Source: Trichomonas vaginalis G3 (Eukaryota; Parabasalia; Trichomonadida; Trichomonadidae). Taken from it: a stretch of DNA of 64,000 bases. Of this stretch, positions 18,788 through 27,537 are shown in pieces. Within the stretch, counting starts at the first letter, position 1, and each line of letters starts with the position of its first letter. Location of the stretch: contig NC_067207.1 of NCBI RefSeq assembly GCF_026262505.1, positions 27,310,082 to 27,374,081 on the forward strand, given 5' to 3'. A model generated the notes under the pieces. That model saw only the letters and a list, made by a program, of their open reading frames with translations, was not told the origin of the DNA and ran no database searches. Made by a program: the position numbers and the translations under genes.

Positions 18788-19024
18788 CTATCTACCTCCT
18801 ATTTTATTAAGTATTCCTTCAGCAATTCCACCAACTGCGTTACCTGCTTGTGCTCCCATCGCCGGATTACCTGCTTTAGTACCTAATACTCCACCTATGA
18901 TAGTTCCTGCCGTTTTCGCTACTGGTGCCAAAAAGTTTGCAACGGGTTTAATAATCTTTTTATAAACCCAACCCGCAGCTTTCTTAATTCCATCCCATAA
19001 TTTTTTAAAGAATCCTGCCGCCAT
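18788..19024 (-). CDS. small amphipathic, glycine/alanine-rich virion peptide
   Basis: About 79 residues from MAAGFFKKLWDGIKKAAGWV: an amphipathic basic helix, then a G/A-rich segment (TIIGGVLGTKAGNPAMGAQA). The pattern resembles the small membrane-active or minor capsid proteins of Polintons and adenoviruses (pVI/pX type), by analogy only. The chosen start excludes an upstream extension that reads through the T-rich leader. Confidence 0.55.
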   Translation of the reverse strand: MAAGFFKKLWDGIKKAAGWVYKKIIKPVANFLAPVAKTAGTIIGGVLGTKAGNPAMGAQAGNAVGGIAEGILNKIGGR

Positions 19025-19091
19025 TTCTGATTTAATATTAATTAAAAAAATATATTTCATCACTTATATTCTAATTTTTATTTAATGATAA

Positions 19092-19454
19092 ATGAAACCG
19101 ATTTTAAAAATAAATGAAACAGAGGAGGAAGAAATAAGTGAAAATGTTCAACAAAAAATAAACGTTGTTAAACCAATTACTGAAATAAAATTTTTTTCAT
19201 CTGTTGAAGAATTTAATGACGATTATGCTAATAATAAAAAATTATTTGAAGAATTGACAACGTGTAAATTGAATAAAATGTTTAAAGTTGATGGATTCAA
19301 AATTTCAAAAATAAAAGGAGTGGTTAGTTTGAAATCTATTCCTCAATCAAGAATCACCTCATTAATGAAAATAGATGATTTAACAAAAAGAATAGAAGAG
19401 ATTGAAGAAAGAATGAATCAAATAATTGATTTCATAAATTCAAATAATCATTAG
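19092..19454 (+). CDS. small acidic/coiled-coil Polinton protein
   Basis: 120 residues. An acidic N-terminus (NETEEEEISENV) is followed by a mixed part and a C-terminal coiled coil (DDLTKRIEEIEERMNQIIDF). The start follows AATGATAAATG. Divergent from the gene at 18,788-19,024, with 67 bases between start codons. Function unknown. Confidence 0.5.
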   Translation: MKPILKINETEEEEISENVQQKINVVKPITEIKFFSSVEEFNDDYANNKKLFEELTTCKLNKMFKVDGFKISKIKGVVSLKSIPQSRITSLMKIDDLTKRIEEIEERMNQIIDFINSNNH

Positions 19455-19488
19455 TTTCTTAAAGTTCTATGTTGAACTCATCAAATTC

Positions 19489-19938
19489 TTATTCATCATT
19501 ACCATTACCATTACCTTTAGCGAGTTTATTTACTCTTTCAACTTTATCTTTTGATAGTCTTTCGTTTAATTTTTTCTGAAGTTTTTCGTTACCAAGTTCT
19601 AAAATTTTACATGGATGATATTTAAACCCGTTAAATTCTTTTTCCTCAGTTTTAATCATTAATCTACAAAGAACTTTAGTGAGGTGGTTTTGTTGTTTAA
19701 ACCATTTATCCTTAATATTTGTTATAAATTCAATATCCGGAATTAATTCCCAAATTTTTGAATTTTCGATTAATTTACCATCAAATGCAAAAGCAATAGG
19801 TTTAATATTAAACTTACCTTTATAAAATAAACTTTGTATGTAATCATCAAAATAAACGTCTACTTGTTTAACCTGGGTGAGAATTGGTGAAAGTTTATCC
19901 ATTAATTGATTCACAGTCACGAATTTAGAGCTGTTCAT
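19489..19938 (-). CDS. unknown Polinton protein
   Basis: 149 residues with an aromatic-rich middle (VYFDDYIQSLFYKGKFNIKP) and a basic C-terminal half ending in GNGNGNDE. The start follows TTCGTAAGAAATG, as at 7,214. It converges with the preceding plus-strand gene, leaving about 35 bases. No family recognised. Confidence 0.45.
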   Translation of the reverse strand: MNSSKFVTVNQLMDKLSPILTQVKQVDVYFDDYIQSLFYKGKFNIKPIAFAFDGKLIENSKIWELIPDIEFITNIKDKWFKQQNHLTKVLCRLMIKTEEKEFNGFKYHPCKILELGNEKLQKKLNERLSKDKVERVNKLAKGNGNGNDE

Positions 19939-20039
19939 TTCTTACGAATTAAAAAAATAAATTATTCAAAAATGTAAGACATTAATTTTTAAAGTTTATT
20001 TTTTAAAAATTTTTTTATTTCATTATGGTAGTGAATCTT

Positions 20040-20627
20040 TCATTCATGAAAATAATTATTTCTAATTTCTTTTATTCTCTCGTACATACTAGATTTGAAG
20101 AATTCGGAACTTTTACCATAATCTCCTAAATGTTTTCTTATCCCTAACGTGTGCCAGTTATTATATGAAACTGAATAAACTTTATCTTTATCTTTACACC
20201 TTTCATCACTTCCAATATATTTATATCTCAGTTTTGATTTAGCATTTTCATATTCATTAGCGTTTAATAATTCACAGTCTTCCTTTTTAAATTGATGTTT
20301 AAGATATTCAGGATTTAATACTCTACGTTTATATGCTCCTAACTTAGTTCTAAAGGTTTTTCTACAAAATTTAGGAATTCCATCCTCTTTAATGTCATCA
20401 ATGATTTCCATTTCATTATTTTCAATTTCTTCTTCTCGTTTATGAGGTCTTTGATTATGACTCCATTGATTCCATGAAATTAAATATTCTTTATCATTAT
20501 ATTTATACCTCATTAGCTTATTTTGGCTTTCATATTCATTTAATAATTCACAATCTTCATTTTTAAATTGAAGTTTAACCCATTCAGGATTTAAACAATG
20601 TTTAATTAATCGCGGAATATCTGACAT
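20040..20627 (-). CDS. duplicated-domain protein near the right end of element 1
   Basis: Two copies of a domain with the consensus LNPE(W/Y)xKxQF..EDCELLN, then LRYKY, then Y.(I/V)S(W/Y)N.W, at about residues 13-60 and 108-165. The layout recalls short treble-clef or nuclease-associated repeat domains of giant viruses, but no metal ligands are obvious. The start lies in GATGATG just after TATATATA. It is probably the last gene of the element. Confidence 0.5.
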   Translation of the reverse strand: MSDIPRLIKHCLNPEWVKLQFKNEDCELLNEYESQNKLMRYKYNDKEYLISWNQWSHNQRPHKREEEIENNEMEIIDDIKEDGIPKFCRKTFRTKLGAYKRRVLNPEYLKHQFKKEDCELLNANEYENAKSKLRYKYIGSDERCKDKDKVYSVSYNNWHTLGIRKHLGDYGKSSEFFKSSMYERIKEIRNNYFHE

Positions 20628-20630
20628 CAT

Positions 20631-21384
20631 CTATATATATAGCTTCTTTTATAAAAGATAAAAAAATAAATTATTTTAAAATTAATGTTAATTTTTTAAA
20701 ATGTGTTTAGTATATAATATTTATTACTAATTTATTTAATAATGTCGCGCTTTCTTACGAATTCATGACTTAAAAAACGTAAGAAAAAATTTTTATATCA
20801 TCTATATATAGAAGATGTGAAAATATACCTTCATCTATATATAGACGTAACAAAAAAAGTCACTAAACCCTTCATATCCTACTACTTTTGAGAGAATCAA
20901 TTGTCATAGGAGAAAGATTGATTTTCCAATGTTCAACTATCATGTCTGTAAGATTTCCATGGTATGGTAAATTAGATATCGGAAAATGACATAAATCTGA
21001 TGCATTTGAGGTTAAACTTGAAATATATACTAATTGATCAATATAGAATTACAATACTGTTAAGTTGAAATGAGAGGCAGATATATTTTATGATCGATAA
21101 CAAAGCATCATATTGTTTTTAGTTATTGATGTTTGTTCATATCATATTATGAATCAATTTGAAGTGAAAATTATTCTTGATCTTATAGGTTATATGATAT
21201 ATAGTATTCATATGATTATAACAAGAAATTTGAATCGTAATTTTAAATTGTCCAGAAACAAGTGCAAATGATGCAGAGATGGTTATTTTGTATGAGGTAT
21301 CTTATAGAATGCATTAGATGAACTTAAAGAAAAAGATATCCGAATAAATTCCTTTTGTAAAGTTCAGAATCAAACCGCATTTAA
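20631..21384. other. right margin of element 1 and host leader
   Basis: No supported gene. The left part holds TCATCTATATATAG three times and CTTACGAATTCATGACTTAA, probably terminal sequence of the Polinton. From about 20,880 it looks like ordinary host intergenic DNA leading to COMMD4. The exact junction cannot be read without the other terminus. Confidence 0.4.
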
Positions 21385-21969
21385 ATGCTTTTCAAGTTCC
21401 TTGGTAATAGTGATGCTCCTGATTGGGTCCTTTCTGAGATGAATACCCTCTCACTTGTATCTTCTGTTCGTATAAAATTTATTCTTCTCCAAGTCTACAA
21501 CATTATTATTGGCGCACAAGTTAATCATGACAATATCAACATGCACCTTCAAGATGCTAAATTATCTGATGGCCAGAAGAGATCATTGCTTGCTCTTCTC
21601 TCTTATATTGTTGAAAATGCCGTCAGATTCGATGTCGAACCAGAAGATCTTGCTCAGGAATTGACACAGCTCGGTGCCCCACACTCACACGCTAGCACAA
21701 TCAATCGTTTTTATAAAGAATATCGTCGTAATTTAAGAAAATCATTCAAACAAAACTTCATTCAGTTTTCACATCCAGATTTGATCGAACACCGTGCTGA
21801 TATTATATTGAAGAGCAAAAATGGAAATCCAGAACCACATTCTGTGCTCAATGTAAGATTCCATCCAAATAATAATAGGCCATTCACTGTTACAATGACA
21901 AAAGAGCAAGTTAATGATTTAGCTTGCGAGCTTAGAACAGCCATTAGCTTATTACGTGTTAACAAGTAA
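21385..21969 (+). CDS. COMMD4: COMM domain-containing protein 4
   Basis: 194 residues. The opening MLFKFLGNSDAPDWVLSEMN matches COMMD4 (human [20 protein letters not shown]). A helical N-terminal domain (about 1-140) is followed by the COMM domain (about 145-192: VLNVRFHPN, MTKEQVNDLACELRTAISLL). COMMD proteins form the Commander complex with CCDC22/CCDC93 and retriever for endosomal recycling. Length equals the family norm. It is a host gene, the first after the Polinton. Confidence 0.9.
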   Translation: MLFKFLGNSDAPDWVLSEMNTLSLVSSVRIKFILLQVYNIIIGAQVNHDNINMHLQDAKLSDGQKRSLLALLSYIVENAVRFDVEPEDLAQELTQLGAPHSHASTINRFYKEYRRNLRKSFKQNFIQFSHPDLIEHRADIILKSKNGNPEPHSVLNVRFHPNNNRPFTVTMTKEQVNDLACELRTAISLLRVNK

Positions 21970-22228
21970 AAATCCTTTTAAATAGTTTAGGAAATCTAAA
22001 TTTTATTATTAAACATTAGTTTTCAAATATCTCTCAATTGCATAGTTTTTTGCGACTAATTTTTAATATAAATGATATCAAAATGTCCGAAAATTAAAAA
22101 ATATATCTTTGACATTAAAAATATTTTCCTGGATAGTCTTAAAAAGGAATTTTATCGATATAGAACATTTACATTACATATTTCATTGATACTCTATAAA
22201 TAAAAAAAGATAAAATAACAAAATAAAA

Positions 22229-22864
22229 TTAAATCTCTGGAAGATTGATAGGAGCTTCTGTAGCAGGTACTGGTACGATATATGGATTGATAATGGCAAA
22301 GAATATTGCCATACCAAATGATATACCATGAGCAAATAACCCGATTCCGCCGATTTGAATGCTTGAAGCATAATCTTTGATAATTCGCTTGAGGCAGGGG
22401 CTTGATGTACTTGCTGAGCATGTATCTGCACTGAATTCTTTCACTCTATTATAGCCACAGCAACGTAATCTTTCTTGGACGTAAAATGTGCGAGGTGTGT
22501 TAATATATTTTGCCCAAACGTTGGTGTACCCAACAAAGAAGACTGTAGGTTGTAGCACTAATTTCGCTCCGAAGAAAATTGAAATAACTGTTCCTAAAAT
22601 TCCAGTTGCATATACAACATACATGATTTTTGGATCATTCCATACGATATAAAAACATGCAAAGCAAAGAACTAATGTGAATGCAAATGCAATGATCGCA
22701 GGAATAAATAAAAGTTGGCTAGCAATAAAATTGAGGCCAGTATCTGCAAGCCATTGATGAACGCGGATAACTGAATACATTGATACCCATATGTTGATTA
22801 AACATGTCACAGATAATGGAAATAAAAGCATTTTTGATGAATAAAAAAGTGACATTGATTTCAT
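22229..22864 (-). CDS. tetraspanin-family membrane protein
   Basis: 211 residues with four hydrophobic segments, three in the N-terminal half and one near residues 175-195. The extracellular loop between the third and fourth carries LRCCGYN at about residue 135, then further cysteines (DTCSAS, SPCLK), which is the tetraspanin CCG signature with paired cysteines. Trichomonad tetraspanins act in surface adherence and membrane microdomains. The loop is short, as usual in this group. Confidence 0.85.
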   Translation of the reverse strand: MKSMSLFYSSKMLLFPLSVTCLINIWVSMYSVIRVHQWLADTGLNFIASQLLFIPAIIAFAFTLVLCFACFYIVWNDPKIMYVVYATGILGTVISIFFGAKLVLQPTVFFVGYTNVWAKYINTPRTFYVQERLRCCGYNRVKEFSADTCSASTSSPCLKRIIKDYASSIQIGGIGLFAHGISFGMAIFFAIINPYIVPVPATEAPINLPEI

Positions 22865-23297
22865 ATTCTGATTTGTTATTTATCATGATATTTTTGCACT
22901 CCAATGTATAAAATATCTGCGATGCTGGAAAACACTCTTTGATCAAGACAAATTATGCATTTTGATATATGGATTGCAATGTATTAGGCATATATAGATA
23001 GTCTAACTAGATCTTGACTGATATGTCTAATCATGCTTGAATTCATTGCAGATATAAAATACTTTATGAAAATACTGTCAATTCTTTGGTTGTAGATTAA
23101 GCTCAACGATGTCTTATTATAGTTCTGAAAGTTATTTACAAAAGGCATGAAAATACAAGATATTTACAAAATAACAACAAAATATATTGAGTTAAACTAA
23201 AATTCCGCTCAATAATAATATAAGTTATGCTAAACCAAGCAATACGAGCTGCTTGGTCTATAGAAATCATTTGATTCAGGACAAAATTACAAAAAAA
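22865..23297. other. intergenic, no gene seen
   Basis: 433 bp of AT-rich DNA between two minus-strand genes. I see no supported gene, repeat or structured RNA. It includes the leader of the tetraspanin gene. Confidence 0.5.
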
Positions 23298-24068
23298 CTA
23301 GTTCTTGTTTTCTTTATTTGCTCTTTCTTCAATAAATCTAAGTCTCTTTGATATTTGACTTGATAATTCAAGTTCAAATCTCATTTTAACGAGTTCTTTC
23401 TTGAGATTTTCATTTTCTCGGGACAAATCAGCCAAATTTCCAGTAAGTTGTACTTCTTCCTTTGGTTTAAACATGTTATCGAAGGTTGTTTGCAATTGAG
23501 TTAGCTCTTCTGTTAATTTTCTTGCTTTAGCAAAATGATCACTTTCTAAAAACAATTTTTGCTTCATTTTCTGTGTTTCTTCAATAATTCTATCTGTTTC
23601 TGCTTTTGTACTTTCAATCTCATCTTTCAGCTGCTGTATTTTTGATTTTGAATTTTGATATTTTTCTTTCACTGTTTTAAATTCATTTTGGGCGCGTAAC
23701 AAGTCGGTAATTGCTGTAACATCGTTATCTGCTGATGTGTCATCAACAGGTTTTCTCCAGGCTTTAACAGCAGTCATAATTTGTTTTTTGAAACCAAGAT
23801 TTGTTTGAGCTATTTGTTCTAATGCATCAAGTAGTATTTGTCGTTTCTTGTATGATGATCCATGATATTCATTTTCAACTTGTTGTAGCTGTTTAATTAA
23901 ATTAACTTCAATTCCGAGAATTGGATTCTTAAACTGATCGATTGGTGTGGTACTTTTTCGAGATGATCTTGTAACTCTTATAGTCCTGGCTGTTTTCGGT
24001 GGTGTTTCGACTTTGTCAATGCCAAAAGATGATAAATTCATTTTAAAAATTGTAACAATTTTCGACAT
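23298..24068 (-). CDS. coiled-coil protein, unknown
   Basis: 256 residues. A basic, T/S/R-rich N-terminus (about 20-45: KTARTIRVTRSSRKSTTP) is followed by almost continuous coiled coil from about 110 to the end. An Initiator-like TCATAT lies just upstream of the ATG. It could be a cytoskeletal or chromosome-associated protein. No family recognised. A shorter start at MNLSSFG (residue 10) is possible. Confidence 0.75.
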   Translation of the reverse strand: MSKIVTIFKMNLSSFGIDKVETPPKTARTIRVTRSSRKSTTPIDQFKNPILGIEVNLIKQLQQVENEYHGSSYKKRQILLDALEQIAQTNLGFKKQIMTAVKAWRKPVDDTSADNDVTAITDLLRAQNEFKTVKEKYQNSKSKIQQLKDEIESTKAETDRIIEETQKMKQKLFLESDHFAKARKLTEELTQLQTTFDNMFKPKEEVQLTGNLADLSRENENLKKELVKMRFELELSSQISKRLRFIEERANKENKN

Positions 24069-24570
24069 GTGATATGAAAAATAATTTTAAACGTGCAAAA
24101 TAAAATTCTTTAAAATAAGAGGATTCATTGTGTACTGACTCTAAGTAGTTCAAAAATTTAAAATTTTTTCAACAATTTCACCAAATTTTTGAAGTTTCAA
24201 ATAAATCAAATATTTCAAGTGGAGAATCTGAAGGATATTATATTGTAACCTAAAGAATTGATGTAGCATGGTTTTATATCTTTAAAACAACAAAATAAAT
24301 TTTATTTAAATTTTATTCTTGGACACATCAAGTAATTCAATGAGGAATAATTCAATTAGTATCATGGCAATTGTCGAGTTCCTTGAATAGCCCTAATTAA
24401 ATAATAACGCTTGAAATTGAATTTCATTTGAATAATGCTTATTACTATATCAGTAGCATTCTTGTATTATATAGATTGTGTCTTTTTGATTGTATTCGCG
24501 AAAAAAATATATAAAATTGACAATAATTGAGCAATAAAAATATGTGAAAATAAATTGTGTGAATCTATCA
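24069..24570. other. intergenic, no gene seen
   Basis: AT-rich DNA between the coiled-coil gene and the small membrane protein. Apart from the Initiator-like site, nothing can be supported. Confidence 0.45.
24072..24077 (-). promoter_or_regulatory. Initiator-like motif TCATAT
   Basis: Matches the trichomonad Inr consensus TCA+1 Y W on the minus strand, a few bases upstream of the ATG at 24,068. Confidence 0.5.
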
Positions 24571-24747
24571 TTAAACAGCTTCTATTCTGTTTTGCTTTGA
24601 GTCTAAGTCTTGACCGTATCGTTTTTGCCAGAACCAGTGATGAACAGCGCGAAGGAATAGTAATGAATACCAAAATAGAAAGCACACAGATACAATGCAA
24701 ATAATGCATAAGCATAGTCCCAAAATATTGGCGATATTATGGCCCAT
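24571..24747 (-). CDS. small single-pass membrane protein, 58 residues
   Basis: Reads MGHNIANILGLCLCIICIVS and so on, with one strongly hydrophobic segment (about residues 4-33), then an aromatic/basic stretch (VHHWFWQKRYGQ) and a charged tail to EAV. TCATTT lies 15 bases upstream of the start codon, at the spacing expected of a trichomonad Initiator. It is too short for usual gene filters. Another frame over the same DNA encodes nothing convincing. Function unknown; a subunit of a membrane complex is possible. Confidence 0.6.
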   Translation of the reverse strand: MGHNIANILGLCLCIICIVSVCFLFWYSLLFLRAVHHWFWQKRYGQDLDSKQNRIEAV

Positions 24748-24758
24748 TTGTTCTTTGA

Positions 24759-24764
24759 AAATGA
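24759..24764 (-). promoter_or_regulatory. Initiator-like motif TCATTT
   Basis: Inr consensus match, with the A about 15 bases upstream of the ATG at 24,747. Confidence 0.5.
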
Positions 24765-25374
24765 AAAATTAATTCAATGACTAAGAAAAGTTCGCAGATT
24801 TTATTAAGCATAAATATAGCTTAAAATTGAACAAGTTATAGTATTGTCTTGGTTTTCCAAATTTTGTTTTTCAATTAAAGTTGTTAAAATTGAAAGAAAC
24901 AGTCGATCAAATTCAATACGGTAATTCCGATTGAATTCAATTATGCATGTAAATGAATATATCAGATAATTTAATGATTTTTTTGAAAATTGGATCAAAG
25001 CAATAAAATACAGTGAAAATTATGGGTCGTTGATAAGAAAATAACTGAAAATTCTTCATTTTCATCGTTTCACTGGCATCAGAATTTAGTATCGTGATTG
25101 ATTAGGGGAAAAATGTGCAATACAAAATATTTTGTAAAAATGTAGCTCCAATCCTTCCATTTTCTTTATCATCACTATTGTTGTTTCATTTAGGAGTATA
25201 TTATTCTTATGTATCGCCTATTTGATGCGTTTATAAATATGGTTGGCTTTTTCAAACAAAGTTTAGGGAAATAAACATGTATTTACTCAAATTTCCTAGG
25301 CTACACATAGCCAGATGATATCTTGAAAAAGTGGCATAATTTGATGTAGATTTATGATTTTTTTATGATGTGCA
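24765..25374. other. intergenic, no gene seen
   Basis: About 600 bp of AT-rich DNA with short frames only. No repeat or RNA gene recognised. Confidence 0.45.
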
Positions 25375-26111
25375 ATGGCTGATGATACTCTAAATATCAA
25401 CTACACTAACAGTGATACTATTGTCATCCCCTCTGGAATCAATAGAGCAGTTATTAAAAATATTAATATCGGAGAAGGATTTAAAATCCTTGCAAGACAG
25501 ACATTTAACAATTTTTCAAATCTAGTTAATTTAAATCTTCCAAACAGCCTAGAAGATATTCGAGATTCAGGATTTGAATTTAATTATTTATTAAATATTT
25601 ATTCAAGTATTTATTAATACCCAAAGGAGTAAAAAATCTGGACTCAGGAAATCCCTTTGATACAGGTCTAATAGAGTACATAGACGTTGCTCCTGAATCT
25701 CCTTATTTTACATCAATAAACGGAGTTTTGTACACAAAAGATAGAAAAACACTGATTGCATTTCCAACATGCAAAAATATATCCTCTTTTACAATTCCTA
25801 ATCATGTTGAGCAGCTATATTACGGTGCTTTTAATAGGGCTAAGTATTTAAAGAGGATTTACATTCCTGACTCTGTTATGAGTTTAAGCACAGAGTTTTG
25901 TGCAGGAAATAGTGATATCCTAGAAGAAGTTATAATATATCGTTACTATGGGCAAAAAATTCCTTATTTTGGTAGAGGTTCTTTTTCCGGAACTACGTTT
26001 CAGGGACCAAATATCACGTACATATATTCGGTTAAAGCATTAAAATCAAATGTTGGTTGTATTTCATCTATTCTTAGTTATAAGAATTTAATTGTGATAA
26101 TTGTAATATAA
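25375..26111 (+). pseudogene. BspA-like leucine-rich-repeat protein, frameshifted and short
   Basis: The first part (NIGEGFKILARQTFNNFSNL, LNLPNSLEDIRDSGF) and the second part (SPYFTSINGVLYTKDRKTLI, FTIPNHVEQLYYGAFNRAKY) are typical Treponema-pallidum/BspA-type repeats, used by trichomonads as surface proteins. The frame shifts by one base at about 25,585-25,615, inside an AT-rich run: the first frame stops at 25,617 and the repeat continues in the next frame. The total, about 245 codons, is short for the family, and no C-terminal membrane helix is seen. It is probably a decayed family member. Confidence 0.75.
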
Positions 26112-26274
26112 AAAATTAAAATTTGATTAGTAAATATGGATCAAATTTGATCTATTTTGAATGACTGCTTTGATGGCCTGAAAAGAAATCCAAACTAATT
26201 TTTCGGTCAAGTTTTTAAATGGGCGATCTACCCCCTCCATCTTTTTTTTCTCAGAAAAAATATTTTTTTTAGAA

Positions 26275-27537
26275 ATGATTGATCATTTCGAAGCTACACC
26301 TCTTGCTGTTGATGGTATGGTTAAGTATCATGCTGTCAGAAAGCCAGGAACAGAATCCGATGCTCACGGCGATTTAGTCGAACTTTTCAACATTCTCAAA
26401 AACCATACAGACCCTGAAATGAAGCAGATTAACATTTCAAGATCTAAATTGAATGTTATTCGTGGTATCCATGTTGCGCCATATCATAAAATTGCATTTT
26501 GCCCATATGGTAAGATGTTCGATGTTTGTGTCGACATGCGTCCAAATTCACCAACATTCATGAAGTGGGATGGCTGCTGGCTTGATAAGGATACACATGT
26601 TCTCGTCCCACCTTACTGCGCTCACGGCGTCTTCGCAGCTGAAGATGATTCCGTTCTTTGCTACTACCAGGGTGGCTGCTTCTTCCCACACCTCGATTTC
26701 GCCATTAACCCAATGGATCCACAGATCGGAATCAAGTGGCCAACACCAGTTAACTCAGATAAGTACGTATTATCCGAAAAAGATACAAATTCATCACCAG
26801 TTACTCCAGAGCTTGTTGAGACACTCAGATTCAGAATCGAACACCCAATCGAGGACAGACTTACAAATACAAACTCAGATTTCGTATTAATCTGCAACTC
26901 CTCATACATCGCTCTCCCAATCCTCAAAGTCCTTGAAGACCAGAAGCTCAAAGCCCACCTTCTTACAATGACTTCCTTCAACCGCGAAACATTAAATGCT
27001 CGTATTGTCTCTCTTAGACCAAAGTATTCCGTAATTTACGTTCTCGATACACATGGCAAGAACACTGCCGACATTTTCACCGAGGTAATGAACGCTACTT
27101 TCGTTTGTCATAATCTCGGATCACATATTACATTCATTCTCGACGAAGAAGACTTCCCAGCAGCCGAGGAACTCCGCCAGATCTTCCACGAGGACTGTGG
27201 CGAGTTCTCTCTCATTGTTACCTGCAAGAATCTTCTTTCTCGCGAGATGACCAAGCAACAAGTCGCAAACGCCCTCAAGCATCATGAGAAGGACCTTACA
27301 ACAATTACAGACTTCGACAATCTCGCTGAATGGGTCATCGAGCAAGGAAAGCAGAAGAAAGCTGGATTTTTCACAATCGCTAACCAAGGAAAGCTCGATA
27401 TCGAGAAAGTTAAGAAGTTCTGCTCTGAAAATGGTGTCCAGATTAACCCAGGACAGGGTGAAGATTTCAAAACTCAATCTGAAACAAAAGATGCAAACGC
27501 AGCTTTCGATGAGCTCGTTTCAGCACTTAAGCAATAA
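26275..27537 (+). CDS. RmlC-like epimerase fused to an RmlD-like domain
   Basis: 420 residues. Residues about 1-175 match dTDP-4-dehydrorhamnose 3,5-epimerase: VIRGIHVAPYHKIAFCPYGK (catalytic RG.H), MFDVCVDMRPNSPTFMKWDG, LVPPYCAHGVF and the closing DPQIGIKWP. The C-terminal half begins with a Rossmann-like strand (DFVLICNSSYIALPILKVLE) and RPKYSVIYVLDTHG, reminiscent of RmlD/nucleotide-sugar reductases but divergent. A fused epimerase-reductase resembles the plant NRS/ER arrangement. It probably makes a deoxysugar nucleotide in the cytosol. Codons are more GC-rich than in neighbouring genes, suggesting high expression. Confidence 0.75.
   Translation: MIDHFEATPLAVDGMVKYHAVRKPGTESDAHGDLVELFNILKNHTDPEMKQINISRSKLNVIRGIHVAPYHKIAFCPYGKMFDVCVDMRPNSPTFMKWDGCWLDKDTHVLVPPYCAHGVFAAEDDSVLCYYQGGCFFPHLDFAINPMDPQIGIKWPTPVNSDKYVLSEKDTNSSPVTPELVETLRFRIEHPIEDRLTNTNSDFVLICNSSYIALPILKVLEDQKLKAHLLTMTSFNRETLNARIVSLRPKYSVIYVLDTHGKNTADIFTEVMNATFVCHNLGSHITFILDEEDFPAAEELRQIFHEDCGEFSLIVTCKNLLSREMTKQQVANALKHHEKDLTTITDFDNLAEWVIEQGKQKKAGFFTIANQGKLDIEKVKKFCSENGVQINPGQGEDFKTQSETKDANAAFDELVSALKQ

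Larger units (their letters stand above)
1..20880. mobile_element. Polinton/Maverick element 1 (incomplete at left, broken)
   Basis: This block carries the Polinton hallmark set: protein-primed DNA polymerase B, retroviral-type integrase remains, packaging ATPase, a double-jelly-roll capsid candidate and penton-like genes. It also has fibre, KilA-N and D5-like helicase genes that are not universal in the family. The left end is outside the window, so terminal repeats cannot be paired. The right end is placed by eye, after the last element-like gene near 20,630 and three copies of TCATCTATATATAG between about 20,630 and 20,850. The COMMD4 gene starts at 21,385. The element is broken, with roughly ten or more breaks spread over the integrase, helicase, penton and fibre genes, while several others remain open. 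A mariner is inserted at 5,861-7,163. Confidence 0.85.
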
